From the NCBI GenBank assembly GCA_034509495.1, contig CM067507.1, positions 8,984,820 to 9,048,819 on the forward strand: a stretch of DNA of 64,000 nucleotides. The letters are read 5' to 3'. Source of the stretch: Acestrorhynchus altus (taxonomy: Eukaryota > Chordata > Actinopteri > Characiformes > Acestrorhynchidae). The notes beneath the pieces were generated by a model. The model saw nothing but the letters and a program-made list of their open reading frames with translations, was not told the origin of the DNA and ran no database searches. A program made the translations under genes and the position numbers. Shown here one piece after another: positions 1 to 13,300 of the stretch (within the stretch, counting starts at the first letter, position 1; each line of letters begins with the position of its first letter).

Positions 1-630
1 CCTAGCAGTAACACTGACATCAATACAGTACTCAGTACTGAAGGTGATACAGAAGGTGGATATTTTCTATCTGTATCTACTCCATGTTTATTTTTTTTAT
101 TGTGTGTGCGTTTGTAACACTGTTGTTCTCCTTCCCGTTACTGTGACACACACAAACTGGCTATATTATACTGCTCGCTGTGCTTGTAATCTAAATCAAC
201 AGACCCTCTGCTCTTTTATTAAGGGTGGAAGAAACTAGTGTTTTAAAGTGGATGTGGCAGAATAAGAGGAATACAGTTTGAATAAATGTGGATTGATTTA
301 CACCCAGGTGTTTAGCAGTGCCTTTTCCATCTTCATGCATCTCTATAGCACATCTTTGAAGGTCTTCTGAAAGTTGCTTCAATCAAGGCATTGCTGACAC
401 AAACCAGTCTTCCTTGACAAAAACAGATTTGTCAGGAACCAGACAACCAGTGCCTTTTTAATTGACAATTCACCTCAATAAACTTACATCAAATCTCATC
501 TTGTTCACTGAAACACACCTAACATTCTTTAATGGAAATTTACGTTAAATGTTTGAAGGAACAGTCTGTTGAAAATATTGAAACAGTGAACAAAATTACC
601 TTAAATTTAACATCATTTCAAATGCATGTA
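1..630. other. pck2 downstream flank
   Basis: AT-rich DNA beyond the likely pck2 poly(A) site. I recognise no gene or repeat here. Confidence 0.5.
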
Positions 631-651
631 AAGTACAGTATATAAATACTG

Positions 652-657
652 TTTATT
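652..657 (-). terminator. Candidate pck2 polyadenylation signal
   Basis: Reading on the minus strand, AATAAA occurs about 240 nt after the pck2 stop codon and would define a 3' UTR of roughly 260 nt. It is a six-base match in AT-rich DNA, so use of this site is inferred. Confidence 0.45.
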
Positions 658-898
658 TACATAATCAACATGAATACAAATTTTACATTCAAATATAGTA
701 CATAGATTTTAACAGCGTACACACTTGACTGACAAAGAGGTTTAGTCAGTTCAGGTCTTAAAAACATCTATTACATCAATTTCCTGCAAAGAATTATCAA
801 CATTCATTATCTAACGCATTAGATTATGCGACTCTTCAGTGTTAATGCACTACAATTTCATTTTAAAAGTAATAAACTTTAAATCATCTTGTGTTCCC

Positions 899-1368
899 TC
901 AATTCCGCACTCTCTCCTCCAAAGCTCTCAGCTCTGCTCCCACCTGTTCCGGGAGGTCAGCCCCCACCTGCTGGGTAAAGTAGGCTCGTAGCTCTTGAAC
1001 TTCTTTCTCCCAGAAATGTTTAGGAACATCAAAGAGAGCACCCATATCCACATTCTTTCCCAAGCCTTCTGTGTTGATCGCACCCTCTTCAGGCAGCCAA
1101 CCTATAATGCTCTTTTTAGCAGCTTCATCTTCTCTGGTGCGGCTGCATCGATGAAAAACCCACTCAAGGACTCGAGCATTCTCCCCAAAACCAGGCCACA
1201 GAAAAGAATTTGTTTGTGGATTTTTCCTGAACCAGTTGACATGAAAAATTTTGGGGAGTTGAGTGGGGCCCTTCCTTGTCTCCATGCTTAGCCAGTGAGC
1301 CAGGTAATCGCCAAAGTTGTAGCCAAAGAAAGGCCTCATAGCAAAGGGATCGTGCATGACCACTTTAC
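899..1368 (-). CDS. pck2: pck2 coding exon 10 (terminal)
   Basis: This exon covers residues 481-636. It opens with KVVMHDPFAMRPFFGYNFGD, the aromatic guanine-binding pocket, followed by LPKIFHVNWFRKN and FLWPGFGENARVLEW. The protein ends RALEERVRN and stops with TGA at 901-899. A two-residue acidic stretch and DEAAKKS replace the less conserved human linker. Confidence 0.96.
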
Positions 1369-4256
1369 CTGTAAATAAACAAAAAGAAAAACATTGATTA
1401 TTAAAACAACCAAATACACATACACTGTGCCTTACACTGATATAATTTGTACTTCCAAGTTCATACAGAATTCAACATCTCTCATAGAAGAACTGGTTTA
1501 CAATTGAATTTTTTCATACATTGCTCCACAACATTAAGGGAACACAGTCATCACAGTATAACAAAGTCCTATATCAATTTTCAAAGTCAGCTAAACCTCA
1601 GGGATATCAACCTGCCCAGTCAGGAACCATAAGCAATCGGTGCAAATGAAAGCGGCAAGTGCACCGGAGAGGCACCATTAAGAAAAGCCCCAAAAAGGGA
1701 ATGGTTGCAAGTGCAATGGTTGAAAGTGGTGGCTGCAGTTACTCTATCCTTCATGACTGCAGCCCATTCAGATGGTACAGATAGTCCAGGATGGCACATC
1801 CATATGTGCTGCTGCAAGAATGTTTGCTGTGTCTCCCCACACAGTCTCAGGAGCATGGAGAGCATACAGGTAGTTAAAGGAGGAAAACAGGACAGGGCTG
1901 TAGAAGTCCTAGCAGCAAGATTGGTATCTGCTACTTTGTGCAAGGAGGGATAGGAGGAGCATTGCCAGAGCCTTAAAAAGTGACCTCCAGCAGGCTATTT
2001 GTGTGCATGTTTCTGAACAAATGGTCAGGAAGATTCCACATGAGAGTGGCACGCGAGCTCGACGTCCTCTACTGCACTCTGAACTCACAGCCCAGCACAT
2101 GCAGTTTGATTGGCATTTGCCAGAACAGAACAGACACTGGCAGGTCCACAAGGCAAAGGTAAAAGGTCTACAGTGATCCACTGTGCTTGATTTAACCCAT
2201 ACACACACAGTGAAACAGACACCAGAGAACTCACACACTAGGGAGCAGTGAGCATACGTGCCAGGAGCAGGGGGCATCAATATACCCTGCCAGTTCAGGG
2301 ATTTGAACTGGCAACCTTCCAGTCACAAGGCTGGTTCTCTAACCACCAGGCCACAATAAATAAAAATGTATTTATCCCCATAAAAATTGCCTGCCAACAT
2401 CATCCAGCATGACTGGTTTGGAGATGGTAAGTAACATTATGTGTTGCTGTAATGAAATTCATTAGCCTATGATTTCAATACTTCATGTTGAGTCCAGCAT
2501 TCCATTAGTTGATTTTGATTGATTAGTATAATTTTGGTTTCCACTGACTTTCATTCATTGAGATCTGATGTGTGTTGTAACGGTTCCCTTCATTTTTTAG
2601 AGCAGTGTATTTGAAAAATTCTAAATAATTTAATCATTTAGATGTTAAAGTAATTCACAACAGTAGTAATAGGAACTAGAAACACAGACATTTTTATAAA
2701 CTACATCAGACAAATGTGTTGCATCAACATTCTATATATAAAATTTATCAGAACTCCATATACAAACAGACACCGGTAGCTTCAATTCTAGTTTGTATAG
2801 CTTACAAAAGCCAACATTTGCATTGTAGACATGCTTGGTTGCTGTTTCCACATCAAACTACACTGAATGACTCTTTGTTTACACACTATAAATCAATTAT
2901 GCAAACATTGTTACAAATCAGAAGAATTCTCCTCTTTAGGCTATATTACCTTTATGTTCTGCAGCTGCTGTAGACTCAGACCTCATGGCAGCACCCACAA
3001 ACACTCCATGGCTCCAGTTAAAACTCTCATACACCAGAGGCACTCCTGCAAAAAAAGGAGAAAGGATGATATCATGCATATCTTACCAAATGGACTAAAC
3101 ATTTTATTCATGATGCACAGGTAGGCAAATGAAATATTAGGAATCTTGCTCACGGATTACAAGTGGTGTAGCAGAGTGTGTTTGGATTGCCAAGGAATTA
3201 AGTCCTAGTCTGCAGTAAGGAAGGCAGTTCCTCAAAACAGACTGGCTGCAGTACTGTTCTGTAGGATCTAGTAGACTGACAATCACTTGGACTCTGAGGA
3301 CAGTTGACTGCCAGGCTGCTTGTGTTTTGCTAACAATGTAGAATGTATCTACAGTGCAGAGTGTGCAGTATATTGTTTTGTTTTGAACATGTGGAATAAC
3401 ACCTCTACATTAACCTTACATCCTATTTTTTGGTGGAATAATATACCAGGTAGCATATAAACAATTGAATAAATTAACAAATTAACATACATTTAATGTC
3501 CTACAAATGAACACTTAGCTACTTAAAATGTCACACAAGCTCCACATTTGAAGCAGCGAGTACATTTTTAAAATAAGTTGTTGCATAGATACATAGTTCA
3601 TAGGAGTTGCAAAGAGGAAAGGAGAAATCCTTTCCATACTCATAACCAAACAGAATTATCTTCATATTTTTTACCTTCTGGTCTTCTGCCACCAAATATG
3701 ATGGCATCAATTGGCACTCCTTCTTCACTCTCCCAGAGAGGATCTATGATGGGACACTGGGCCGCAGGGGCACAGAACCTTGAGTTAGGATGTGCACATG
3801 GTGTTGAAGCACCTGAGATGGAAACAAAATTTAATTAGGAGGTATGTTAACATTTGTATTGACCAAAAATACCCTACAGACCTGCTATAAAACACCAGTT
3901 TATAAACAACTTTACAGATTTAAAGTAGCACTGGATTAAGGATACTACACACACATACAACACAGTCCAAACACTACACCACAGTCAATAATACACAGCA
4001 TGCACACCACACAGTGAACAATACACATGCCACAGCACAATGAGCAATACACACATAGACACACACACGCCATACTGTCCACACACCACATGTATCAGTC
4101 AACAATACACAGACAGCCACACCACAGTCCACACACCAGCAACACAGTCAACAATTCATAGGCCACACCAGTCCACACTGCACACACCACACAGTCAACA
4201 ATACACACACAGCATGCACACCAGACCACAGCCCACACAACATACACATAAAAGTC

Positions 4257-4314
<58 letters not shown>

Positions 4315-7300
4315 CCACATGCAACAATACCAACATACACAGCACAAACACACCATCCATACTACACATACAGTGGCTTGTGAAAGTATTCACCCTGCTT
4401 GGCATTTTTCACACTACACATATGCCACACTGCAGTCAACAATATGTGCACATGACAAACCACACAGACCAGTACACACAGTTTTAAACATTCAACTCTA
4501 ATATGTGATAAACTGATATAATATACTGTTGACATCTAAAGATGTTCAGACCTGACAACTACAATTGTTTCACAAATAAATCTTACCAAACTTCCAGGAC
4601 TTTCCAAGCCAGTCCGTAAGAGTAGCATCAGATGCAGGGGGTTCAAGACCTTCCCACCAAATCTCACCATCACCTGTCTCACCCACATTTGTAAATATTG
4701 TATTCTTAGAAATGGTTTCCATGGCATAAGGGTTTGTCTTCTGGGAGGTGCCAGGAGCAACACCAAAGAATCCATTCTCTGGGTTAATGGCTCGAAGTTT
4801 ACCTGAGAAAGTAGAAGAGTGTAAACACACTGTAACAAACCCCCTTTTTGTTGAAATGATTAATTTGTGGTTCATATAATTGACTTACAAACCTCTATGT
4901 GTTCATGCCACTTTGCATTATGGTAACAAAACAAGACACATATTTTAGAACCCAAGTACTGATAAACTTCTAGACTTTAGCTATGGATTTAAAGCTACCC
5001 ATTCTTGCATATTCAAATAATTTTTATTGTTGTTGTTATTATTATTATAATAATATAAGGTTGTACAACAATTACCTTAACTTCCCTCCCAAGGGATCAA
5101 TAAAGTTCTATCTAATCTAACAAAACACTGTTAGGCCTGAACATATGACAAAACTAATCTTACTAAAAGCTCAAATGTAACAGATTTGAGAGTGTGTTCA
5201 TCATGGGCTTTTTACATGCTAGATTATTTTAATGAGAGTTTATCCTGATGTGTTTTGCTTGTTCTAGATTTTGAAACTGTAAATAACAAGTAGCTTGGAT
5301 AGGATCAGGTATATTTGGTCTAATAAATGTTATTGTTTAATTACTGGCATGAGTGCATCTGTTTCACTTCTAGGATCATTTATGTAATGAATGTATGGTG
5401 TCACAGCCAACCATCATAACATCTTTTTAGGAGCTGACAAACATCTTATAAATGAACAAGTACCATAACTGTTTGTCAAAACATGCCATTCTGCTTTTGT
5501 CTCTTAAGTATACTACCAGAAAAAACAGCAGTATTACTACAATCTGTCGTTTTCTTACCCTGACTGTCAAACTTCATCCAGGCAATATCATCTCCAACAC
5601 ATTCCACCTTCCAGCCTGGAAGTGCTGGCTTCATCATGGCAAGGTTGGTTTTTCCACAAGCACTTGGGAAAGCTGCTGCAATATAGCGTTTCACACCCTG
5701 AGGATTTGTGATTCCCAAAATCTGTGTAACAGACAAAGTACAAAGTTGAGTTACAGGCATATGCACACAAAAGTAAACGCTTAATTCAAATATGTCTGCT
5801 GATTAGCAAGATTAATTATTAGATACTTAGTAATGAAACATCACTAAGATTACTGATCAATGGTTTGATAGATAAAGATAATGTACTCTCTCTAATCACT
5901 CTCACCAGCATGTGTTCAGCCAGCCAGCCCTCATCCTTGGCAATACGAGAGGCAATACGAAGGGCAAAACACTTCTTTCCAAGGAGTGAATTCCCACCAT
6001 AGCCACTTCCAAAAGACAAGATCTGCCTGCTGTCTGGGAGATGTGCAATCAACACCTTCTCTGGATTACAAGGCCACTGGTTCACCAACGGTGCTGAAAT
6101 GTGGAGAGAAGTACATTATTTACTATAAAATTATTTACCTATCTGAGATCAACTTTGTTTCAGTTTGATTAAGAATCGTTTGTTCATTTCAAATGTTCAC
6201 TCACAGCTAGAGCTTATTGTGCAAGTCCAATAGTATTCAGTCATTAGTTTTCTACATGAGAAATTCAGACTATTCACCAGTTTCACACAACTTATCACAG
6301 TCATGTGAAAGGTTCTTTTAAACTACCTAGAGAATTATTTAATAAGGGGTGTTCATATTCACTTTTGGGTAATCTGCAAAGATAATGGCAACAACAAAAC
6401 ATCACTAAACTGGGTAAATAGGTGTTATCTTGTAACTGTATGGAAACATTTGGGCAATGGTAAAACTGCATATAACCTTTAATTAAATAATTACACACAA
6501 GCTCTACAATGAAAGTTTAAGAAAATACAAATTTCAATGTGATACTTGTCCAATGCATACTATTTTACCTTATTTGTAATTAACCACAGCTCTGACAGCA
6601 TAAGTAAATGACGCTGACTTGTATTTTCACTGTAAACCAATTACTGCACCTCTGTCAAAATCATCTGGTCCATTATGGTACTTACAACAACTTTACATTA
6701 AACAAACTCAAATATTGAAGATGTCCATAAACATCAGGAGAAGCCCTGTTCATGCCACCAGTCATCATCCTTGACAAGACCATAATGGTTATAAATTCAC
6801 AATCCCCAAGGAAATGAAATATCAACTTCACTTCCAACATAAAAGAAGGCCAGGTGGGATTTTTACATCCTACATCTGTTAAATAAGCTTAGTCTGCCTC
6901 AGAAACTACTGGTTTAGTTCTACACAACCATCAGATAATCTGTCCTCACCATTTCCATCACAGCATAGTGCACCTCTACCACTAAACATGAATTACACAA
7001 TCTGCAGCACATCGTCAGCTCTGCAGAAAAGACTGTTGGTGTTAACCTGCTCACCCTGTTTGACATGCACGCCTCCAGAGCTATGAAGCATGCAGAGGAA
7101 TTCAGCGTTGACGTACTGCATCCTGGTCATTGCCTAATTTACCTCCTTTCATGCAAGTGCTTAAGCAAAATGAGGATTAAAACAACTAGACTGAAATGAT
7201 TTTCTTCTCAGCTTTACTGAAAACCTGTTACACACATACATATTTTGATTGGACATACCATTTTATGACATTATATTTTAGTTTCAGTTTTCATGTTCAT

Positions 7301-10300
7301 CAGTATACCATTTCAAATGACCAAATTATTTAAAAAGATTATTGAAAGGCTTATGGTTAGGATTAGGATTAGGTTAAGGGTATAAGGTTATGTATATGGT
7401 TAGATTTAGGCATAGATAAACCAGTATTTAATATAGAATGTAGTTGCATTTAGTTAAGATAAACTGATTATCCACAAAACATCTACAAATTAAACTTCAG
7501 TATTGCTACTTCATCTTGCTGCTACACTTTAAATGACCTTTTGTTCATGAATGTAAAATTATGTCCAAAAGTCCAAAAGAATGGCAAGAACTGCTTGTGC
7601 AACTGTTAGAAAGACAAATGAAAACACCCGTTTGCCTCAAAAGTTGTGGTGGTGCACTGTTCAGCTCCTAAATAGTAACAATGCTTTAGAATGTGAAAAA
7701 TATGTTATCGCTACAGGAACTTATTTTCACTTAGAATCCATTACAGGGCCTTGCAAAAGAGTTTGCTCCATTTGCTTTTTACCTATTTTGTTACATTATC
7801 TGTAATTGAAGCTGAATTGTATGCAATGGACCGGGATGGACCGGCAGTTGTTTTAAAGGTTTTCCACTTAAATTATTTTGAATGTCTGCTTTCTAATTGT
7901 TTTGAGATTAGGCCTACATCTAGGCACATTGCTGTGCTACGAGTATAGGTTGCAGATGCCGGCCTCTCATGCCACCCTCATGGAGACTGTACCAAATAAT
8001 TTATTCAGAAACATGCACACCAGTAGCCCACTGGAAGTTACTTTGTAGGGCTCTGGCAGTGCTCCCCCTGTTCCTCCTCACACAAAGTAGCAGATACTGG
8101 TCCTGCTGCTGGGTACTGGTCTGCTCTCATTGTGCAACAACCTGTATCCTGGTATTTTCTCTGTGATCTTAAGATGTATGGATGTGCCATCCTGGAGGAC
8201 CTGATCTACATGAGCCACCGAAACACTGAACACAGAACACTGATATCCTTCACAGGAAGGGCCAAAGTCACCTCTATTTTCTGAGGTGCCTGAGGTTCTT
8301 CAAAATCTGCCAGATTATGGTGAGGATATTCTATGAATCTGTGGTAACTAGTGCTATCAACTATGCTATTGCATGCTGGGGCAGCAGACCGATGGTGACA
8401 GACACCAACAGACTAAACAAACTGATCCACAAGGCCAGTGATGTTGTGGGAGTGGAGCTGGACTCTCTGATGGCAGTGTCAGAGAGGAGCATGTTGTCTA
8501 TGTTACAGGCCATTGTGGAAAATGACTCTCACCCACTCAACCAAACAGTGATAAGACACAAGAGCACTTTCAGGGCAAGACTCATCCCACCAAAATGCAC
8601 TACATTAGGTCATTCCTACCTGTGGCCAACAAACTCTATAACTCCTCCCTTAATGGGTGACCATTACAAACCACTAAGGTTCACTTGTGGAATTTGTTAA
8701 TTTTATTTATCTGTGCAATAATACTTTTGAACTACAATACACATGATCTGTATATTTATTAACATAACCACTGGTTTTACATAGGCATTCTGACAAAATA
8801 TTATTTAATAAAGTACTTCTGTTCCTGAACCAGAAGTGACAAGGATACAAAAATCAGTCCGGAAGAATAAGGAGATTCTAATTGTCTGTGGCCACCACCT
8901 GCAAAAGAGTCCTTTTTGGGGGTTGTCTTTATGCATTATGGTTTTGGGAGTTCTGTTGCTTTTTTCCAGTTGTACCGAACCATGAACTTTAGACGGCAGT
9001 GTGAACTAAATTATGAAATTGTGTAGAGCTACACCCATATTACTAACTGACCACCTATCAGTGGAAAATTTCACCACCTCAATCAAAAACAAAACCAACA
9101 AAACCAGAAGTGGGAGAATCAGCTTAGGTCTAATCAGTATATGAAGGACAATAACAGTAAGAATGGATCCACCCATTTGAGGTATGGTCAGTATCTACTT
9201 TTACACTGTTGCGAGTACTCCTCCACACTGTAATGTATCCAGACTCACAATCAGCATTAGATCTTTTCACAAACATCAGGAAGGCCCATGCTTTGAGATA
9301 CATTTTCTCTAAACTCTGCATTCATCTTTACAAAGTTTGTCAATATGCACACTGTACACAAGCTTGGCATCATTGAAATACAAGATCAGTACCTTTAAGT
9401 GGCAGAGGTCGACCCAATGAGTGTTGGCAACGCACAAACTCAGCCCCCTGTGCAAGTTTCTCCATGACAGGTGTGCCGGTGCGGGTCATAATTCCCATGC
9501 TGGCTACAACATATGGAGAATCCGTCACCTGAACACCAAATTTCGCCAATGAGGAGTTTACTGGACCCATACTGAAAGGGATAACGTACATTGTCCGACC
9601 TAGAGGGAGGCAAGAAAAGAAAAGAAAAAAAATTGAGAGGCAAGTTTAATTTTTTTTTGTAAATGGATTTTTGCAAATGCAACTGCTGTTAATAATTAAG
9701 CAATTAATCAGAGACAGAATTTGCTTATAGTAAAGCACTCGTTAATAAACTAACTAATAAGCATCTAAACTACAAAATGTCTTATTTGGGGACATAACTT
9801 TATCTGCTAAAACAGGAATATTAATGACTTAAAATTTCATCAGGCTTGTCTTATCTGTTCTCCTGAGACACTCATTCATTACATTAAGCTTCATTGAATG
9901 TTTCAAAACTTTTATGACATCACTACATTTAGCAGTGAAAGCTAATAAACAAAGTATACTAGAGGCAATGCAGAGTTATCCTTGACTTGTCCCTTATAGA
10001 AACTCAAGCTATATTACTATGTTCTCTTATAACGGCATTTACCAAGCCTAGTCCTGGTGCCCCCTGCCCTGCTCATTTAATGGATTACATGTTCACAACA
10101 CAACTGGTTCAACTAATCAGCTCATTAGAAAGCCCTTTTAGAGTTGCAGGGTTTGTGTTAAAGCAGGGATATCCGTAAAACATGCCAAGAACAGGTTTGG
10201 GAAACGCCATCACATAGTATTAAAAAAGACCAAGCATTAATGCCATAAAGTATATATTCTTTAAATGCCTTGTAAATATGTGAAAACATAATTATTCTTA

Positions 10301-13300
10301 TTACAATGTAATGCATCCATCATGTGCAATGATCACCTTATATGTCAACATTATAAAAACAATTATGGACATATGAATAGATTTGAGATGCAAGGTGTTT
10401 AGCTAATTCAGAGAAACATGTACTGTATTACATTCATAACATGAATGCAGTTAATGAGTATTTTGTGCATAATTTAATGATTACAAACTCATAATGAAAC
10501 TCTAATGAATACTAAGTATTCATTAATATATCGTCCCCTTGGAATTATAAGGTTTCATCAGTGTTCTGTGTTCCTTTTTACATAATGGATAACCACAAAA
10601 GCTCACATTCTACCTAGGAAATCTGGAAAAATATGAAAAGAAGCACTGATTTTCATGGAACACAAACTCTACTCCATTTGTTTAAAAACACCACATTTTT
10701 GATTTCATTCAAAAAAGAATTGTAGATTAGTTACTTAATATCATTGCTTTGTCAAGTCCAGATTTTACACTGGAGCCATTAGTATAAAGCCAGTTTCAAG
10801 TTTTATTTAATATCAAAATAAATATTTATATAAATGTTTACTCTAATGCACCACAATGTATAATTTAGGAGAAAATAATAGAAATAAAATGAATAATTGA
10901 AATTAATGTTTATGTTTTAACTAAGACTCCATCAACAGAAATGTATACTCTTACTCAGCATCAATATTTATGGATTAGACCATTTATAATATTTTGATAA
11001 GAAGTCATAATAATAATTTATAATTTAATATTTTTATAATATAAATATTTATAAATAATAATTTAAGACTTAGAGCAATGGTTCACAAAGCTTTATAAAA
11101 ATGTTTATGAAATTAAAATAGAATCATTAAATCATTAAATTGTTACTCATTGAATAATAGCATAACAGCTAAAATAAACAATTCAGAAATTAATTAAATA
11201 ATTATAATTTAACACAAGAAAGTTACCATTTTTACCATCATATGACAAACCATCCACCCTCTTGCCCAGCCTCATGTTGTGAAGCACTTAGGGCTTAGAG
11301 CTTCATAGATTTATTTATGTCCTATGGTAATTGTGCTATGGTTATGGTAACCGTGCAGCTCACCATAGGGAAAATGTCTGAGGGGAAACAGATAAATTGG
11401 TTGCGTGCCCTTAGGATCAAAACATTACAACAATTAAAACACTAAAACAAGGATTAAAACAATAAAACAACTATTACCAACAACATTTCATAAAAATACC
11501 TGCACCTCCTCATGTTGGCAGATTTTGAGCCTTAGGCTTCTCTCATTTTTTCAACAAAGCTGTTAATCTGTTAGTGACGTTTGAAACATTGAGTAGTTCA
11601 GCAGCATTACAGAAGCAGAACACAATTGGTCTTCAAATTGCTGATTGGCTGAGTTAGAGTTTAACTTTGAAGATAAGACCCGTTTTGCAGATAAAGAGTC
11701 CAAAATGCACAAAAACAAAACAGTCCAAGAATTCCAAGGAAAATAAATGTTGATGAATGAATGTGTTTTGGTTATTATTGTATTGTAGTGTGTTGTATTA
11801 CTGTGTTGTTCATTGCTGTGTTGTACATTTTGTTACTATAGAGTGTTACAAAAACATTTATTACTCAATTAACTCCAGACCTAATAGAGAAAAAAGGCAG
11901 CGTGGTCAGACTATGCAGAATACCTACAAGAGATTAACTCTGACAATCTACAAACCTTTCATGCAAGCAGGGAAACGATCATCTCTTGCTTTCTGGAATT
12001 CATTCTCACTCATCCAGTTGCCGAGCTGACTCTTGACATTGTTACTTGGGATGGGAACAGTGTCTCTCTGCTGCTTTGTCACGATCACAGTCTTACTCTC
12101 CACGCGAGCAACATCTTTAGGGTCAGTACGAGCCAGCCAGCTACATAAACAAATGAGATGTTTACTTATGTTTAGAGTAATCATATAATTAATCCACATT
12201 AAAACACATGCATACAAGTAAATTATTTGTCATTTGCTGGCATTTATGTGTAGACAGTATACACAAGCTGGTTGCATCCCATGCATCCATCCATCCATTT
12301 CCTGAACCGCTTATTCCTGAATAGGGTCACGGGTGAGCCGTTGCCCAGCCGGCAACTCTGAGCGCAAGGACGGGAAACAACCCTAGACAGGGCGCTACTG
12401 GTTGCATCCCATTCATTCTTATTATTCTTGAAGCATAAAGTATATTTAGCATCACAATTGAACAAATCAAAAGCGCTAAATCTATTGATTGTCATTCATT
12501 TTAATGCAGAAAAAGGCCAAGACATGTTGTTCTTTATATTTGAAAAATACATATTCATAATTTCTAATTTTGTATTACAATAAAAAGACCCTTATTACAA
12601 TTTAAAATACTATTTTAGAATCAATTATAATCAGATGCACCACAATAACTGCAAATGATTAGACTATTGTACTATTGTAGAAAAATTTGATAGAGACTGT
12701 CTTCTTTAAACCTCAGATACTAGTTTGGTCTGACCTTGATCCAAACAGCTCTCAGAGGCTGTACATACACTGTAGATGACTATGGGAAAGGGTTTACAAA
12801 AATCTCATCTATTTCACTCTCCAGAAAATAATTTACACGCATCTCTTTTAACAGTTGATGTCAAAGTGCATGCATCTACTGTCAGAAAGACACAGCACAA
12901 GTTTCAGGGGAGGTATGCAAGGAGGAAACATTTACTGTCAAAAAACATCAAACCTAAATGTTCCAGAGAACACCTAGACAATGACCAGGTCTTCTGTAAC
13001 AATGTTCTTGGACAGATGAATCCAAAGTTGAATTATTTGGACACAGTAACAGACATGACAAAATCCAAAACACAGAAATATTGCACAAGAAACTCATACC
13101 AACTGTGAAGCATGGTGCAGCAAGGTGCATCAAAGTAAACACATTATAACAGAACATTCAATTGCAACTTGATACATTAATGACTGTTGTCACTATTAAC
13201 ATGCACTATTAGTCAGTTTCAAGCATGCAATTGACAGGCTAAGCATTCAACTATCAGGATGAATCTTGACAAGTATGCCTATGTAGGCACAATATACAAA

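Larger units (their letters stand above)
6094..9392. other. pck2 intron 4
   Basis: A 3.3-kb intron. Apart from the inverted repeat copy and LINE fragment at 7980-8695 it is AT-rich unique-looking DNA. The stretches 6100-7960 and 8700-9390 hold nothing I recognise. Confidence 0.6.

Noticed and set aside
2277..2355. tRNA gene on the minus strand
   Set aside because: A and B boxes are present, but the cloverleaf is not complete and the sequence continues into a SINE body.
4040..4501. Histidine/threonine-rich and cysteine/valine-rich frames on both strands
   Set aside because: By-products of the CA-rich repeat. Any frame through (CA)n stays open.
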